Source: Anoplopoma fimbria (taxonomy: Eukaryota; Chordata; Actinopteri; Perciformes; Anoplopomatidae). From it: a stretch of DNA of 64,000 bases. Made by a program: the position numbers and the translations under genes. How positions within the stretch are numbered: the first letter of the stretch is position 1; each line of letters starts with the position of its first letter. Below the pieces are notes generated by a model. The model was not told the origin of the DNA. It saw only the letters and a list, made by a program, of their open reading frames with translations, and made no database searches. Positions 17,234 to 26,980 of this stretch are shown here, piece by piece. The DNA is taken from positions 8,198,448-8,262,447 of the forward strand of contig NC_072453.1 of the NCBI RefSeq assembly GCF_027596085.1, given 5' to 3'.

Positions 17234-20200
17234 GTTTGTTCTTCACCATGAAAAAAAAATCTTTTGGCTTCATTTTTTTAAAACAGAGGCAGCTAACTGA
17301 GATGCTCATCCTCAAATAGCTGTTTCATTTCACATCCAACCACTTAGGGGAACTAAGTCAGACAGAAAGCCACAGATGTGTGCAGCTGCCTCCTTCTAGC
17401 CACAAAATGTTCCACTTTGAGTTACATTTTGATACATCCCATCCAACAAGATAGCCCTAACTTATTGCACCATTACAAATGTACAATATTAATTAGTATA
17501 TATTAACAAATGATAAACGATTTATCAACACACAAATCAGGTAAGAAAAGGCAAAAATATAAAATGTCACATATTTTTTGTGGTAAAAACAAAGCGTTGG
17601 AAGGATTTTATTAATGTTTTTTTTGTATTGACAGGCCATGAAGACCATCTAGTAGCTGTAATACCATGTAATGACGTGAGGCTGAAACCCAGACGCACGT
17701 AAGTGATTAATGTATACGTGCATGTGTGCCTTTAAAGATTTAAACTAGCAATATTTACATGAATATAAACAGATTGTTTTTCACACACATAGTTAGGCTG
17801 AGCATGTTTATGTCTCACATTCACAGCATATGTTCGTAAAAGGTTTATATTAAAAATTCACAATTTATAGAGAGCAAAAATAAATATATAAATAATTATT
17901 AATTTATAATTGTGCATGTTTGTATGACATTTCCAGGAAGCTGTACGTGTGCGTCTCCATGGTGGTGTGTCTCTTCCTCTGCTGTCTGTTCCTCTTCTTC
18001 CTCTTCCCCCGGAGTGTCACCATCACACCTGTGTCTGTGCTGTCAGTGATGGTCTACTTCAAACCACTTACCATTGAAATGGAGGTCACCGTGAGTAATG
18101 GGAACTCTTAACCCTGTGCAGACAGATAACATGTAGATCTGTGCTACCTCTTTGGGGTTTCAAAATCACTTTGCAGAGGAAGTTTGAGCTTGTGCAGGGA
18201 TTGTTTTTGTGTCTATGGTACAGTAAATAAAGGAACAACAGTTAGTACAGTATTCTGCCCTACAAAAATACAGTGGCTTCCTATGTGGTGAAAATGAGTT
18301 AAGTCCAATCTTGCCCCCTTTTTTAATAAAAATACATATATATATAAATGAATAGTAGTGTACTTACTAGTAAAGATAATCCTTTATTAGTCCCGCAGCG
18401 GGGAAATTTAAACAATTACAGCAGCATAGAGGATAGTGCAAACAAGAGACATAGTAAAAAAACAAGATCAAAAACAAGTATTATAAATAAGCAAATGAGC
18501 AATAAAAAAACAGTAATGTTATTTACTAGTATAAATTATTTAATAAAAAAATTAAGAGTTATATGATAGAAACTAAAATATTTTACAATTGATTCAAAAT
18601 GGGCTGCATAAAAAATTCATAAATGAAATAAAACGGCAGTAGAGAAATTTGTCAAAGGCACAGAGAATAGACAACAACACAGGATAGACTGCATCCTTCT
18701 CCATATATTAATATAGAATATTAACTTTATATAAAAACACATTATATTACATTTATTACATTACAGTCATTTAGCAGACGCTTTTATCCAAAGCGACTTA
18801 CAATAAGTATTCAAGAGAACTACTAGTCACCAGAAGTCATAAGTGCATCTCCTTTCTTAAACAAGCATCTTAAAGCATAAACCAGAGCAAAAGTACAGTG
18901 CAGAGGCAAATTACTACGAAAACAATAAGTGCAACAAACTAATACGAATACAATAAGTGCAACGAACTGATACATAACAAAGTGTTACATATCTATGTGC
19001 TTTCCACTGACCTTCCTTAACCATCACATTTTTTATTGTGCGTGTCAAAACACTGTCTGAGTGCATTCACATGACAGCCTGTAAAAATCTGCTGTAGTTA
19101 AGTGAAGAACAAAGTTCCCCGAGACTTTTTTAACGATGGAAAGGTGTGGTGTGTTTCACCTGACGAGCTTCATGTGCGTTCTCTCTCCTAGAACCTCATC
19201 AACATCACCAACGAGAACTTTGTCCCAGTTCAGATTGTCGAGTTTAACGTCCAGGGTCTGCTCGTTAAAGAAGTTGTTGCAAAAACCAAAATAACTAACA
19301 TGACCGCCATCCAGTCCCGCTCACAGAAACCGGTAAGTTTCACACAGGTTGGACAACATTCAAAATATACTGTTGATGTATTTGTCATGCAATTAATTTA
19401 TTTTACCCCTCGTTCTTTTGCAGTACACCTTTCAAATTCACCTGCCTATTATCGATAAAGGCCTAAAGTAAGTCAGGATTATTGTGTGAAAATGATATAA
19501 CACCACGTCCATGATTATTGTTTATACGTCTGAATTTAGCACATGTCCACACATCTACTGTTTTTATCTCTTTCAGCGATTTCTGCAAGTCGAAGTCCAT
19601 CAAGATTCACACGTTATTTCTGGAGCTGCAGTAAGTGTCGATCTCAATATAATAAATATATGTGGGAGGCAGCTGCTTCACAGTTTCACATCTCAAACCC
19701 ACACAGTGTTAAAGACATGGTCACAAACCACAACGGCAAAACAGGTTCACTTTAAAGAAAGAGGGTCAAATATTAATATCGGAAATGTTTCTTTTTGATA
19801 AAACTACAGGCACACAAAGGTTCGTTTCTGTTTTTAGAGTACACTTAAAAATAAGTGGCTTTTAACCTCAAAACAAACTTTGGCTTTTTAGTTTTCACTT
19901 CTGTTTTGTTTGCACACAAAGAAGACATTTCTGCTTGTGACCACATGCTTTGTACCTCGAGTGTGGTCAAGTGTTTCCTCCCATTCTTCCAAATTGATCT
20001 CAAGATTAATAACGGCAAGCCTTTTGTGAAGCGGACTGCACTCATGACAGACTGCCCCCTACTAATCTTAATACTGCATGACTATCATTTGACAGTCACT
20101 TTAGTGCAAAGTGACAATAAGGTAGCATCAGAACCTGTCTGTTACGTACTAGTCAGCTTGTATTGGCCAAACAAAAAGTAGGCTTCAGTAAACGGGTTGT

Positions 20201-21221
20201 TCTTTAGTAACCCTACATGCATAGAAATCAAATATTAAATATATACAAATCCAATATATTCTGTTTCTATGCCTGCAAACCAAATATAACATTTCTGGAG
20301 ACATACACCATTTTAGGCAAAATCATTGTGGTAAAATAAAGTTATATACAGCAACCTTTTTTATATGAATCTATTTTATTGACCAAGTAGGTTATTACTT
20401 TATAGTAATATTAATACATTTGTTTAGCATTGCTTTTAATATACTTGCACAGAAATAGATTAAACAGCTCGGAAAAGAACAACAAAGCTGGAAAAAATAA
20501 AGGTAAAGAGTATACAGGAGTGTAAGGTACACAAGTATTTAAAAAAAATGGGTGTTTACATAAATATTATATAAAAAGAGAACCAATGTCCAACAATAAA
20601 ATAAAAAATAAAACGTCTATATACAAGTCAAGAGCTCTGTAAATTGTAAACTATACAAATATAGCTATATAATAACTTTATGTACTATACTATTTCATTT
20701 GTGGTATTCAGTGATAGATTTGCTCAACTTTGTCCTTAAATAAAACATGAACCTGCATTCATTCATTTTTTGGCCACTTGGGGGCAGCATAACAAGCTTA
20801 AAACATATTACCACCTTTTATAAAGTTTAAAAAACAGTTATTAACAAACAAATCAGACACATTTGCATTAATTTGGAGTCATATGTCTGTTCGTTTAGCT
20901 CTGTTTGGGCTCAACCAACTCTTGAGAAAAATGTCTATCTTCTTTTATAGGATGGAAAACAAAGCGTAAAAGACACTAAAAACCTCTATAGAGCTACATT
21001 ACATTAGTCATTTTATCTATTGACTATATAAGAAATATGAATTAGCGCTGCTTTAAAACATTATGAAGACATGCCGTCTCTAATAATGTTTTTTCTTCTT
21101 TTTCCTCCCCAGAATGACGATGAATATCTCTTATCTCTCTCACACGGAGCAGCTGTCTCTGGATACCTTTGAGTACATCGACTGTGGCGCCAATTCAACA
21201 ATCCCTCATCCTACGAACTGA
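17074..21221 (+). CDS. tmem106a: tmem106a, type II transmembrane protein of the TMEM106 family
   Basis: Seven coding exons (17074-17233, 17635-17698, 17937-18090, 19192-19332, 19424-19467, 19577-19630, 21113-21221) join in phase to give 241 residues; human TMEM106A is 262. The cytosolic N-terminus carries the family CxxC motif (CPTCRGTGRIP, C42/C45). One hydrophobic segment at about residues 77-98 (YVCVSMVVCLFLCCLFLFF) is followed by FPRS, a family signature. The C-terminal luminal/extracellular LEA2-like domain has sequons at N130, N162, N210 and N233, and C191 and C230 are placed for a disulfide. SYLSHTEQL near the end matches human SYLSHSEQL. Human TMEM106A is expressed in macrophages; the molecular role in fish is not shown here. 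The paralogues TMEM106B and C are excluded mainly by synteny with nbr1. Confidence 0.94.
17635..17698 (+). CDS. tmem106a: tmem106a coding exon 2
   Basis: Encodes HEDHLVAVIPCNDVRLKPRR, equivalent to human LEKQLVALIPYGDQRLKPKH. Acceptor tattgacag, donor gtaagt. Confidence 0.93.
17937..18090 (+). CDS. tmem106a: tmem106a coding exon 3: transmembrane segment
   Basis: Encodes the membrane segment and FPRSVTITPVSVLSVMVYF, ending EMEVT. Acceptor catttccag, donor gtgagt, phase 0 at the end. Confidence 0.94.
18091..19191 (+). other. tmem106a: tmem106a intron with two dispersed repeats
   Basis: Near 18372-18480 lies a repeat beginning aatcctttattagtcccgca with gcggggaaattt and attacagcagcatagagga, a pattern I associate with abundant fish repeats. 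A second repeat lies at 18748-18985. The rest is AT-rich. Confidence 0.7.
18748..18985 (-). repeat. Dispersed repeat with ATTTAGCAGACGCTTTTATC core (copy 1)
   Basis: Contains cagtcatttagcagacgctt, ttatccaaagcgacttacaa, actagtcaccagaagtcata and gcacaaactaatacgaata-like segments. The copy at 35200-35455 is its reverse complement over about 240 bp. The core is a widespread teleost repeat; I cannot assign a class with certainty. Confidence 0.85.
19192..19332 (+). CDS. tmem106a: tmem106a coding exon 4: luminal domain
   Basis: Forty-seven codons from NLINITNENFVPVQIVEFNV to SRSQKP, with sequons NIT and NMT. Acceptor tctctcctag, donor gtaagt. Confidence 0.93.
19424..19467 (+). CDS. tmem106a: tmem106a coding exon 5
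   Basis: A 44-bp exon encoding YTFQIHLPIIDKGL. Acceptor tcttttgcag, donor gtaagt, phase 2. Confidence 0.9.
19577..19630 (+). CDS. tmem106a: tmem106a coding exon 6
   Basis: A 54-bp exon encoding DFCKSKSIKIHTLFLEL, corresponding to human YKICTWLKIKVHHVLLHIQ. Acceptor tctctttcag, donor gtaagt. Confidence 0.92.
19631..21112 (+). other. tmem106a: Last tmem106a intron
   Basis: A 1.48-kb AT-rich intron. The open frame at 19855-20181 has no homology I recognise and lies across AT-rich DNA. No repeat copy recognised. Confidence 0.55.
21113..21221 (+). CDS. tmem106a: tmem106a last coding exon
   Basis: Encodes MTMNISYLSHTEQLSLDTFE then YIDCGANSTIPHPTN and a TGA at 21219-21221. Acceptor ttcctccccag. 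Human ends similarly (CSYLSHSEQLVFQSYEYVDC). Confidence 0.94.
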
Positions 21222-22470
21222 TGAAATCAAAATGAAAAACACTGTAGTAGGAGTGTGAAATAATGAATATTCTGGCTGCATTGCACCCTCTTTTTCCTCT
21301 TCTGTCTGTGACTTTGTGAATGATAACCACTGTGAAAATGCATCTAATCCATCCAGTGATTCATGTCTTTTACTTCAAGGTTCCATAAACAGGATTCGGA
21401 ACAATAATAATGCATAAACCTACAATTATCTGTGTAAAGATATAGTGGAGAAATGTTTACCTGAGCATAGAATGAAGTCGCTCTCCCTCTGTGTGTGTTG
21501 TAATCTGAGCTTCTCTGTGCTTTGTTTACATTGTCGGCCGACTGTGTATGCATTTTAGTGCATGTGAGTCTCTTTTATAGCCACATGCATCACTTGAATA
21601 ATTACATAAAATAGCAAACACGTAATCATTTTGTTTCATATATTTTATTCCATCAGAATAGCAAAATATTGTCATGCAACGTCCATTTCTGAAAAATGAA
21701 GTCAATGTGGAAGTGCCTTAGACCTGCATTCTATCTACTGTCCACCAGGGGGCGACTCCTCTGGTTGTATAGAAGTCTATGAGAAAATTACTCTACTTCT
21801 CTCTTGATTTAGTCCCTCAGTAAACATTGTAAATATGAGTTTATGGTCTCAATCTCTAGTTTCAAGTCTTCTTCAATACAGCATGATGTTCATTTAGTAA
21901 ATGACCAGACCATAAATAAGGGTATGCTTTAGGGCGGGGCTACCTTGTGATTGACAGGTCTCCACCACATTGTTGCTCGTTCTGGGAGTTGTCTGTGTTT
22001 TTGTCTTAGAACTTCAACCCTTTCACATTGTGTTTTTAATCAAAACAGCATTTTCACATCAATTTTTTATTTCAGTAGAAAAACACGTAACCAATGAGGA
22101 AATGATTTTATTCTGTATGTTGTTTTAGCATACCTTAAGACCTTAACACCACAATGTTATGATTAAAAAACATTGATGGTTCAAGTGCAATTATATGTTA
22201 AAATTATATATTTTTTGCTCTTATTTGATTAAGATCGGCTTGTAAATCAGTGTTACAGGCAAACTGGCCTCATAAAAGTGTGTGAGACAAGTGCAATTTT
22301 TTACATTATTGAATGTGACAGCTGTGCACTTTTATTCAAAGATGTGTAAACTTCTTTAAAATGCCACTAATTGCACGTTTGTGGGCAGGATGCAGTATTT
22401 TGTGTAAATAGGATGTTAATTGTTGATAATCATGGCCGTGTCATTTGCACTTCATTAAACTGTGGCACTC
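21222..22470 (+). other. tmem106a: Probable tmem106a 3' UTR
   Basis: Non-coding sequence after the TGA, interrupted by a dispersed repeat (21679-22060). A possible end is marked by ATTAAA at 22454-22459 with GT-rich DNA following (gcatgtttgtttgttttt). The boundary is inferred. Confidence 0.45.
21679..22060 (-). repeat. Dispersed non-coding repeat in tmem106a 3' UTR (minus orientation)
   Basis: Shares gtccaccagggggcgactcc, tagaagtctatgagaaaatt, tcaatctctagtttcaagtc, ttcttcaatacagcatgatg and ggtatgctttagggcggggc with the copy at 39541-39930, and is in inverse orientation to the copy at 51822-52336. Confidence 0.9.
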
Positions 22471-24420
22471 AACGTTCTGCATGTTTGTTTGTTTTTACTT
22501 TCCATTATTGTATTCCAACATTTTTAGAGTTTTTCCATCTTCACACTGCAGTACAATGTGGACTAAATTGATCCTCATTGTTATGGAGTGGTTCTGAATG
22601 AATAGCTGCTGAGGGGATGCTGTGTCAGGAGCCTTTTTCTACCTTATGGAGAAGTGATAACTGTATAAACTCAATTCACCTCCCACATTACACTATAACA
22701 CATGATAACCTCATGATAGTCACAACCTTTATCCATACAGCTAGGTCACAATGTCGGTATTTTGCAACTTTTGTTAGACTCAAATGACCGAAAACGCAAG
22801 TAAGTATTCTTACATTTTTGGTATTGTTTTTATTTAACTGAAGGATATGAGTACTTCTTCCACGAATGGTGGTTAAACTGATCAGATTCAAAGTCAATCA
22901 AAGAGTGATGTGTTGTGTTGGCAGAATGCATGTTTGCAGCTCTGACAGAAAATACAGTTTATTTATTATTATTTTGAGTATCACGTCAGCACAGATCAGA
23001 ATGCCGTTTTTCAATAAAAAAGTATAGAAAACATAATAATCTACAAGAAAACTCATATTTAGCTCCACTTCTTGAGAGTGGACACAGGGTGGAGCCAATG
23101 CTTTGTGAGACTAACTATGTAGACAAGCTATGTATACTAAACTATATTATATACTGGTTCTTATTGAGGTAAATTACATGATTGTGAAAACCTGTTGCCA
23201 TTACTATTTTAAAAAAGCATAGAAGAGTAATATTAACACACAGAAAAATATACATCCACAGAGGAATATATTTATAAACTTGTATTTTACTACACTCAGA
23301 GGCCACTTTTGTACTTTTTACTTTGACAGCTTCTGTTACAAGTAATTTTTTTATACGTCAAACATATGATGCGTTTATAAAATACGCATCTTTATAGAAC
23401 AGTATATACAGTTGTTACAAGTAACATTCTCATGCTGCTTAGATGTTAATGAATCCGGAAAAGAAATCCAATAATAAAATAGGGTTATTTTGCATAATGG
23501 TTATAACTTCAATTAAAATTTGCTGTTGAAAATACTGTACTTTTTACTGCACTTATCTGACATCTATATTTTTTACATTCAAAAGACATGATTGAATTAT
23601 ATTGTTATATACATTATAAAATATGCATTGATATAGATTAAACTGCCTAACAGTATATCACATTATTAAATTAAGTTGCCAACTATACATAAAGTACTGC
23701 TTACATGTTCATGCAACAGTATTAATAATCAGATTATATAATATATAGTAACACAGACAGCATTCCTCTGTACTTTCTGATACTTAAGAACACCATACAT
23801 TTACTTTACTTGAGTATTTCCATTTTCTTCTACTATATAGTTCTACTCCAATAAATTTAATATGGAAATATTGTACTTATTACTTCACTACATTTATCTG
23901 ACAGCCGGAGTAACTAGTTACTTTGCAGGAAATGTGATAAGATGACGTGTTAATATTATTATAATTTTTATGGGAACAGCAGCTGCATCATTTAAGTGAT
24001 ATACATATTAATTAATCAATAAATATATTCCCCTTAAATAATAAACATAATGTGGAAATGGGCCATACTGAATAATGACTTTTAAGAATATTTTTATTCT
24101 AATACTTTTGCAGTTTCACTTAAGTAAAATTTCAAATGCAGGACTTTTTATTTTTTATTGTAGTATTGCTATTTTTACTCCGCCACAGAGCGTGCAGTAC
24201 ACATTAATTCATCAATAAATATATTCCACTTATATAATAAACATTATGTTGAAATGGGCCATTCTGCATAATGAGTACTTTTACTTTTGGTACTTTTAAG
24301 AATATTTTAATGCTAATTATTTTGTAGTTTCACTTAAGTTAAATTTCAAATGCACGACTTTAACTTGTAAACATTTTTTATTTTTTATTGTAGTATTGCT
24401 AATTTTTTTCTTCTTCTACA
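22471..24420 (+). other. tmem106a-arl4d spacer
   Basis: AT-rich DNA dominated by TACTT/AAGTA family copies (22800-22870 and 23280-24410). No coding signal. Confidence 0.65.
23280..24410 (+). repeat. TACTT/AAGTA dispersed repeat cluster with internal duplication
   Basis: Several partial copies in tandem. Phrases include tacttgagtatttccatttt (near 23810), ggaaatattgtactt, and two long related units at about 24008-24175 and 24205-24405, both reading atcaataaatatattcc ... gaaatgggccat ... tttcacttaagt ... ttttttattgtagtattgct. The cluster ends about 10 bp before the arl4d promoter region. Confidence 0.85.
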
Positions 24421-24424
24421 GTTC

Positions 24425-24631
24425 ACCACTCTACCGGCAGGGGGCGTGGAGCAGCCCTTCCAGGTGACCGTGACGTCAGCGGGGCTTTGGTTGCTGCTGT
24501 GCGCTCCTGCCTCTCCGGAGAGCTCAGTGCTGCTGGATGAGAACAGGAGAGGATGTGACCAACATTAATCTGCTCACTATGGACGTGTGTATTGCTTGTG
24601 GATGATGTTTTTGCTGCACATTTAAAAAAAG
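24425..24631 (+). promoter_or_regulatory. arl4d: arl4d promoter and non-coding leader exon
   Basis: An abrupt switch from AT-rich repeat to GC-rich unique DNA. It contains a perfect CRE, tgacgtca, at 24471-24478 and a CTCF-like taccggcagggggcgtgg at about 24432-24449. It ends in the donor AAAG|gtatga at 24631/24632, joining the acceptor atctccag at 25574. Small ARF-like genes often have a non-coding first exon; start site and splicing are inferred. Confidence 0.6.
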
Positions 24632-25574
24632 GTATGAAAAATATATATATTTTTTCTTTAAACATGCATGAAGGAGGACAGTTTGTGATTTAATTATTTC
24701 ATATATGTGACCTGCATGAATGTTTTATATAAGTAGCTTATATTGTGACTGTGTTATCCCTTAAAGTTAACCTCACAGGATCATGTAGGATGATTTTTAA
24801 GTTTAATTTATTTGTGTTTGCGCACTTGAAACGTCATGTTAATAACATGTAATGCAAAACTAGAAGGTTCTGTGCAGGAGAGGAAGAAAACTAATATGTC
24901 TTATTCAAAACATAAACATTTAAAATACAATCAAGTAATTAAAACCTCGACTCACAATCATGATTGTGCATTTTTGCCTCTATAGATAGTACTTATTGAA
25001 TAATACTCTTATAAAATGCAGCACCAGGATTTTCCTGCTCGTGATTTAATAATAGATTGTCTCCCTGCAAACACGCAATGTCTGTATTCTGGCCAAAGGC
25101 AGCTGTGTGATGGGTATCAGGGTGTCAACAACAACCGGATTAGTGATGCTGCAGCAGTCCTCACATACAGACAGAGAGAGAATACATGATAATATCCATC
25201 CACTGCATTGAAATCAATGTTCCTTGAGGATAAAAGCCTTTTCAGGTTCCAGCAGAGTTAAGAGGATTTAGGCTCTAGATGACCTCAGCCACCCAATTAG
25301 CTAGTTGATTTGCTCCGAGACATTTATCGTTCTTATATGATCAGCATAAGTTACTCAAGTGTGCAGAAAATTGGCTTAAAGTGACAACATGAAATGGCAC
25401 TTTGATGAAATTAAATCAAACACTTTCAAATGTGCCTCCACTGATAATCTTCACTATTGTAAATTCCTCAGGTGAGATTGTGAAATAGCACCTGGTTGTG
25501 CAAACACACATACCCCGAAGCCCCCCATTGTCTTCTCATTAAGTATTAACTCTGTGTTTGTTTTTGATCTCCAG
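24632..25574 (+). other. arl4d: arl4d 5' UTR intron (inferred)
   Basis: A 943-bp interval between the leader donor and the acceptor tttttgatctccag. AT-rich; nothing else recognised. Confidence 0.5.
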
Positions 25575-25693
25575 CACCGTCTGATCCCATCTGCCACTGA
25601 GGACGAGGACCAAATGCTCGTCTGAAAAAGGAAAAGGATTAGATCAGGAATCCGTCACCTCACCTAAGTAGGTGTGAAGTGCTGGCTGCGATC

Positions 25694-26299
25694 ATGGGGA
25701 ACCAGCTGACTGATATCGCTCCCAACACCTCCTTCCTGCCAAACTTCCAGTCTCTTCATGTGGTGGTCGTTGGGCTCGACTCGGCCGGTAAAACCTCCCT
25801 GCTGTACCGGCTCAAGCTGAAGGAGTTTGTGAAGACGATCCCCACCAAGGGCTTCAACACGGAGAAGATCAAGGTGGCCGTCGGGACGTCCAGGACCATA
25901 AACTTCCAGGTGTGGGACGTCGGCGGCCAGGAGAAGCTGCGCCCACTGTGGAAGTCCTACACCAGGCGGACAGACGGGATGGTGTTCGTGGTGGACTCCA
26001 CTGAGCCGGAGCGGATGGAGGAGGCCAAAGTGGAGCTCCACAAGATCACCCGCACCTCGGAGAACCAGGGGGTCCCCGTGCTCATCCTGGCCAACAAGCA
26101 GGACCAGGACTCGGCCTCGTCCGTCGCCGAGGTGGAGAGGCTGCTCGCCGTCCACGAACTGAGCACGTACACGCTGCATCACGTGCAGGGCTGCAGCGCC
26201 GTGGACGGCCGGGGGCTGCAGCCGGGCCTGGAGAAACTCTACGAGATGATCCTGAAGAGGAAGAAGATGGTGAAGCACAACAGGAACAGAAAGAGGTGA
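25694..26299 (+). CDS. arl4d: arl4d, ARF-like small GTPase 4D
   Basis: A single uninterrupted frame of 201 codons, exactly the human ARL4D length, with GC-rich codons unlike the flanks. ARL4 proteins are constitutively GTP-prone membrane GTPases that recruit cytohesin/ARNO to the plasma membrane and so act on ARF6 and actin. Visible motifs are the myristoylation start MGNQL (Gly2), P-loop GLDSAGKT (27-34), switch I PTKGFN (50-55), switch [12 protein letters not shown] (74-83), NKQD (134-137), CSAVDG (167-172) and a basic tail [14 protein letters not shown] that in ARL4 proteins supports nuclear and membrane localisation. [14 protein letters not shown] matches human YTRRTDGLVFVVDA. The ATG at 25694 is preferred to an upstream in-frame start at 25679, which would bury Gly2. 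Confidence 0.97.
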   Translation: MGNQLTDIAPNTSFLPNFQSLHVVVVGLDSAGKTSLLYRLKLKEFVKTIPTKGFNTEKIKVAVGTSRTINFQVWDVGGQEKLRPLWKSYTRRTDGMVFVVDSTEPERMEEAKVELHKITRTSENQGVPVLILANKQDQDSASSVAEVERLLAVHELSTYTLHHVQGCSAVDGRGLQPGLEKLYEMILKRKKMVKHNRNRKR

Positions 26300-26980
26300 A
26301 CCGAGACGAATCGGGAGGTTCACCCACGGTTGAGACGCTTCCAAGCCTAATGGCTGCTTTTTTAATGGGAGAGCGATTTGTGCCAACACAACAACAATTA
26401 CACATGTGGCCGCGAGGTCAGGAGAAATGGATTTGCTCACAATAATTGAAGCGGTATTGACATATTCTTCGTCCTGCAGCTGCCCGTCGAAGGCTTAGAT
26501 TTTTAAAAGGGAACCTTGAGCAGTTAGTCCTCACTAAGTGCTTTTCTACACCTGTTTTAAAGAAGAATTCTACAAAGACATTTGCCTGTTAACCGTAAGA
26601 CTAATATCACATTCATGTTTCAGGTCCCTATAATATATAAAAGTCCTTATAATCCTTCACAAGCCTGCACAGATTCTGTCCCACTGAATAGATGATTTTG
26701 TTCCACAGATGCTTCCCTGAAATATTTATTCCACTTTTTTAGTGTTTGTGTTGGACAGAGGGACTTTGTTTTTGTAAATGATGTGAATGAATGAGTTCGT
26801 TGGTGATTGAGCACCACGTGATATTATATTTCCTCGCCATGGAACTGTTATCCGAAGTGCATTCCCTTTCGTGGCCACAGAGGTTAAGTTTCAGTTACTA
26901 TGATAATAATGTTTATACAAATTGTACATTTTTGTAACACTGAAGACTTAATAAATATAAGCACTGTACAGAACATTCAT
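26300..26980 (+). other. arl4d: arl4d 3' UTR
   Basis: Non-coding sequence ending near AATAAA at 26950-26955. Contains tgtacatttttgtaa about 30 bp before the hexamer. Confidence 0.7.
26950..26955 (+). terminator. arl4d: arl4d polyadenylation signal AATAAA
   Basis: AATAAA in gacttaataaatataagc, about 650 bp after the stop, the first canonical hexamer downstream, followed by a T/GT-containing stretch (cattgctttacttgtagtt). Confidence 0.7.

Noticed and set aside
19855..20181. 108-codon frame in the last tmem106a intron
   Set aside because: No family resemblance, and exons 6 and 7 already join in phase without it.
25664..26440. 258-codon minus-strand frame
   Set aside because: Antisense shadow of the GC-rich arl4d CDS, which matches ARL4D throughout.
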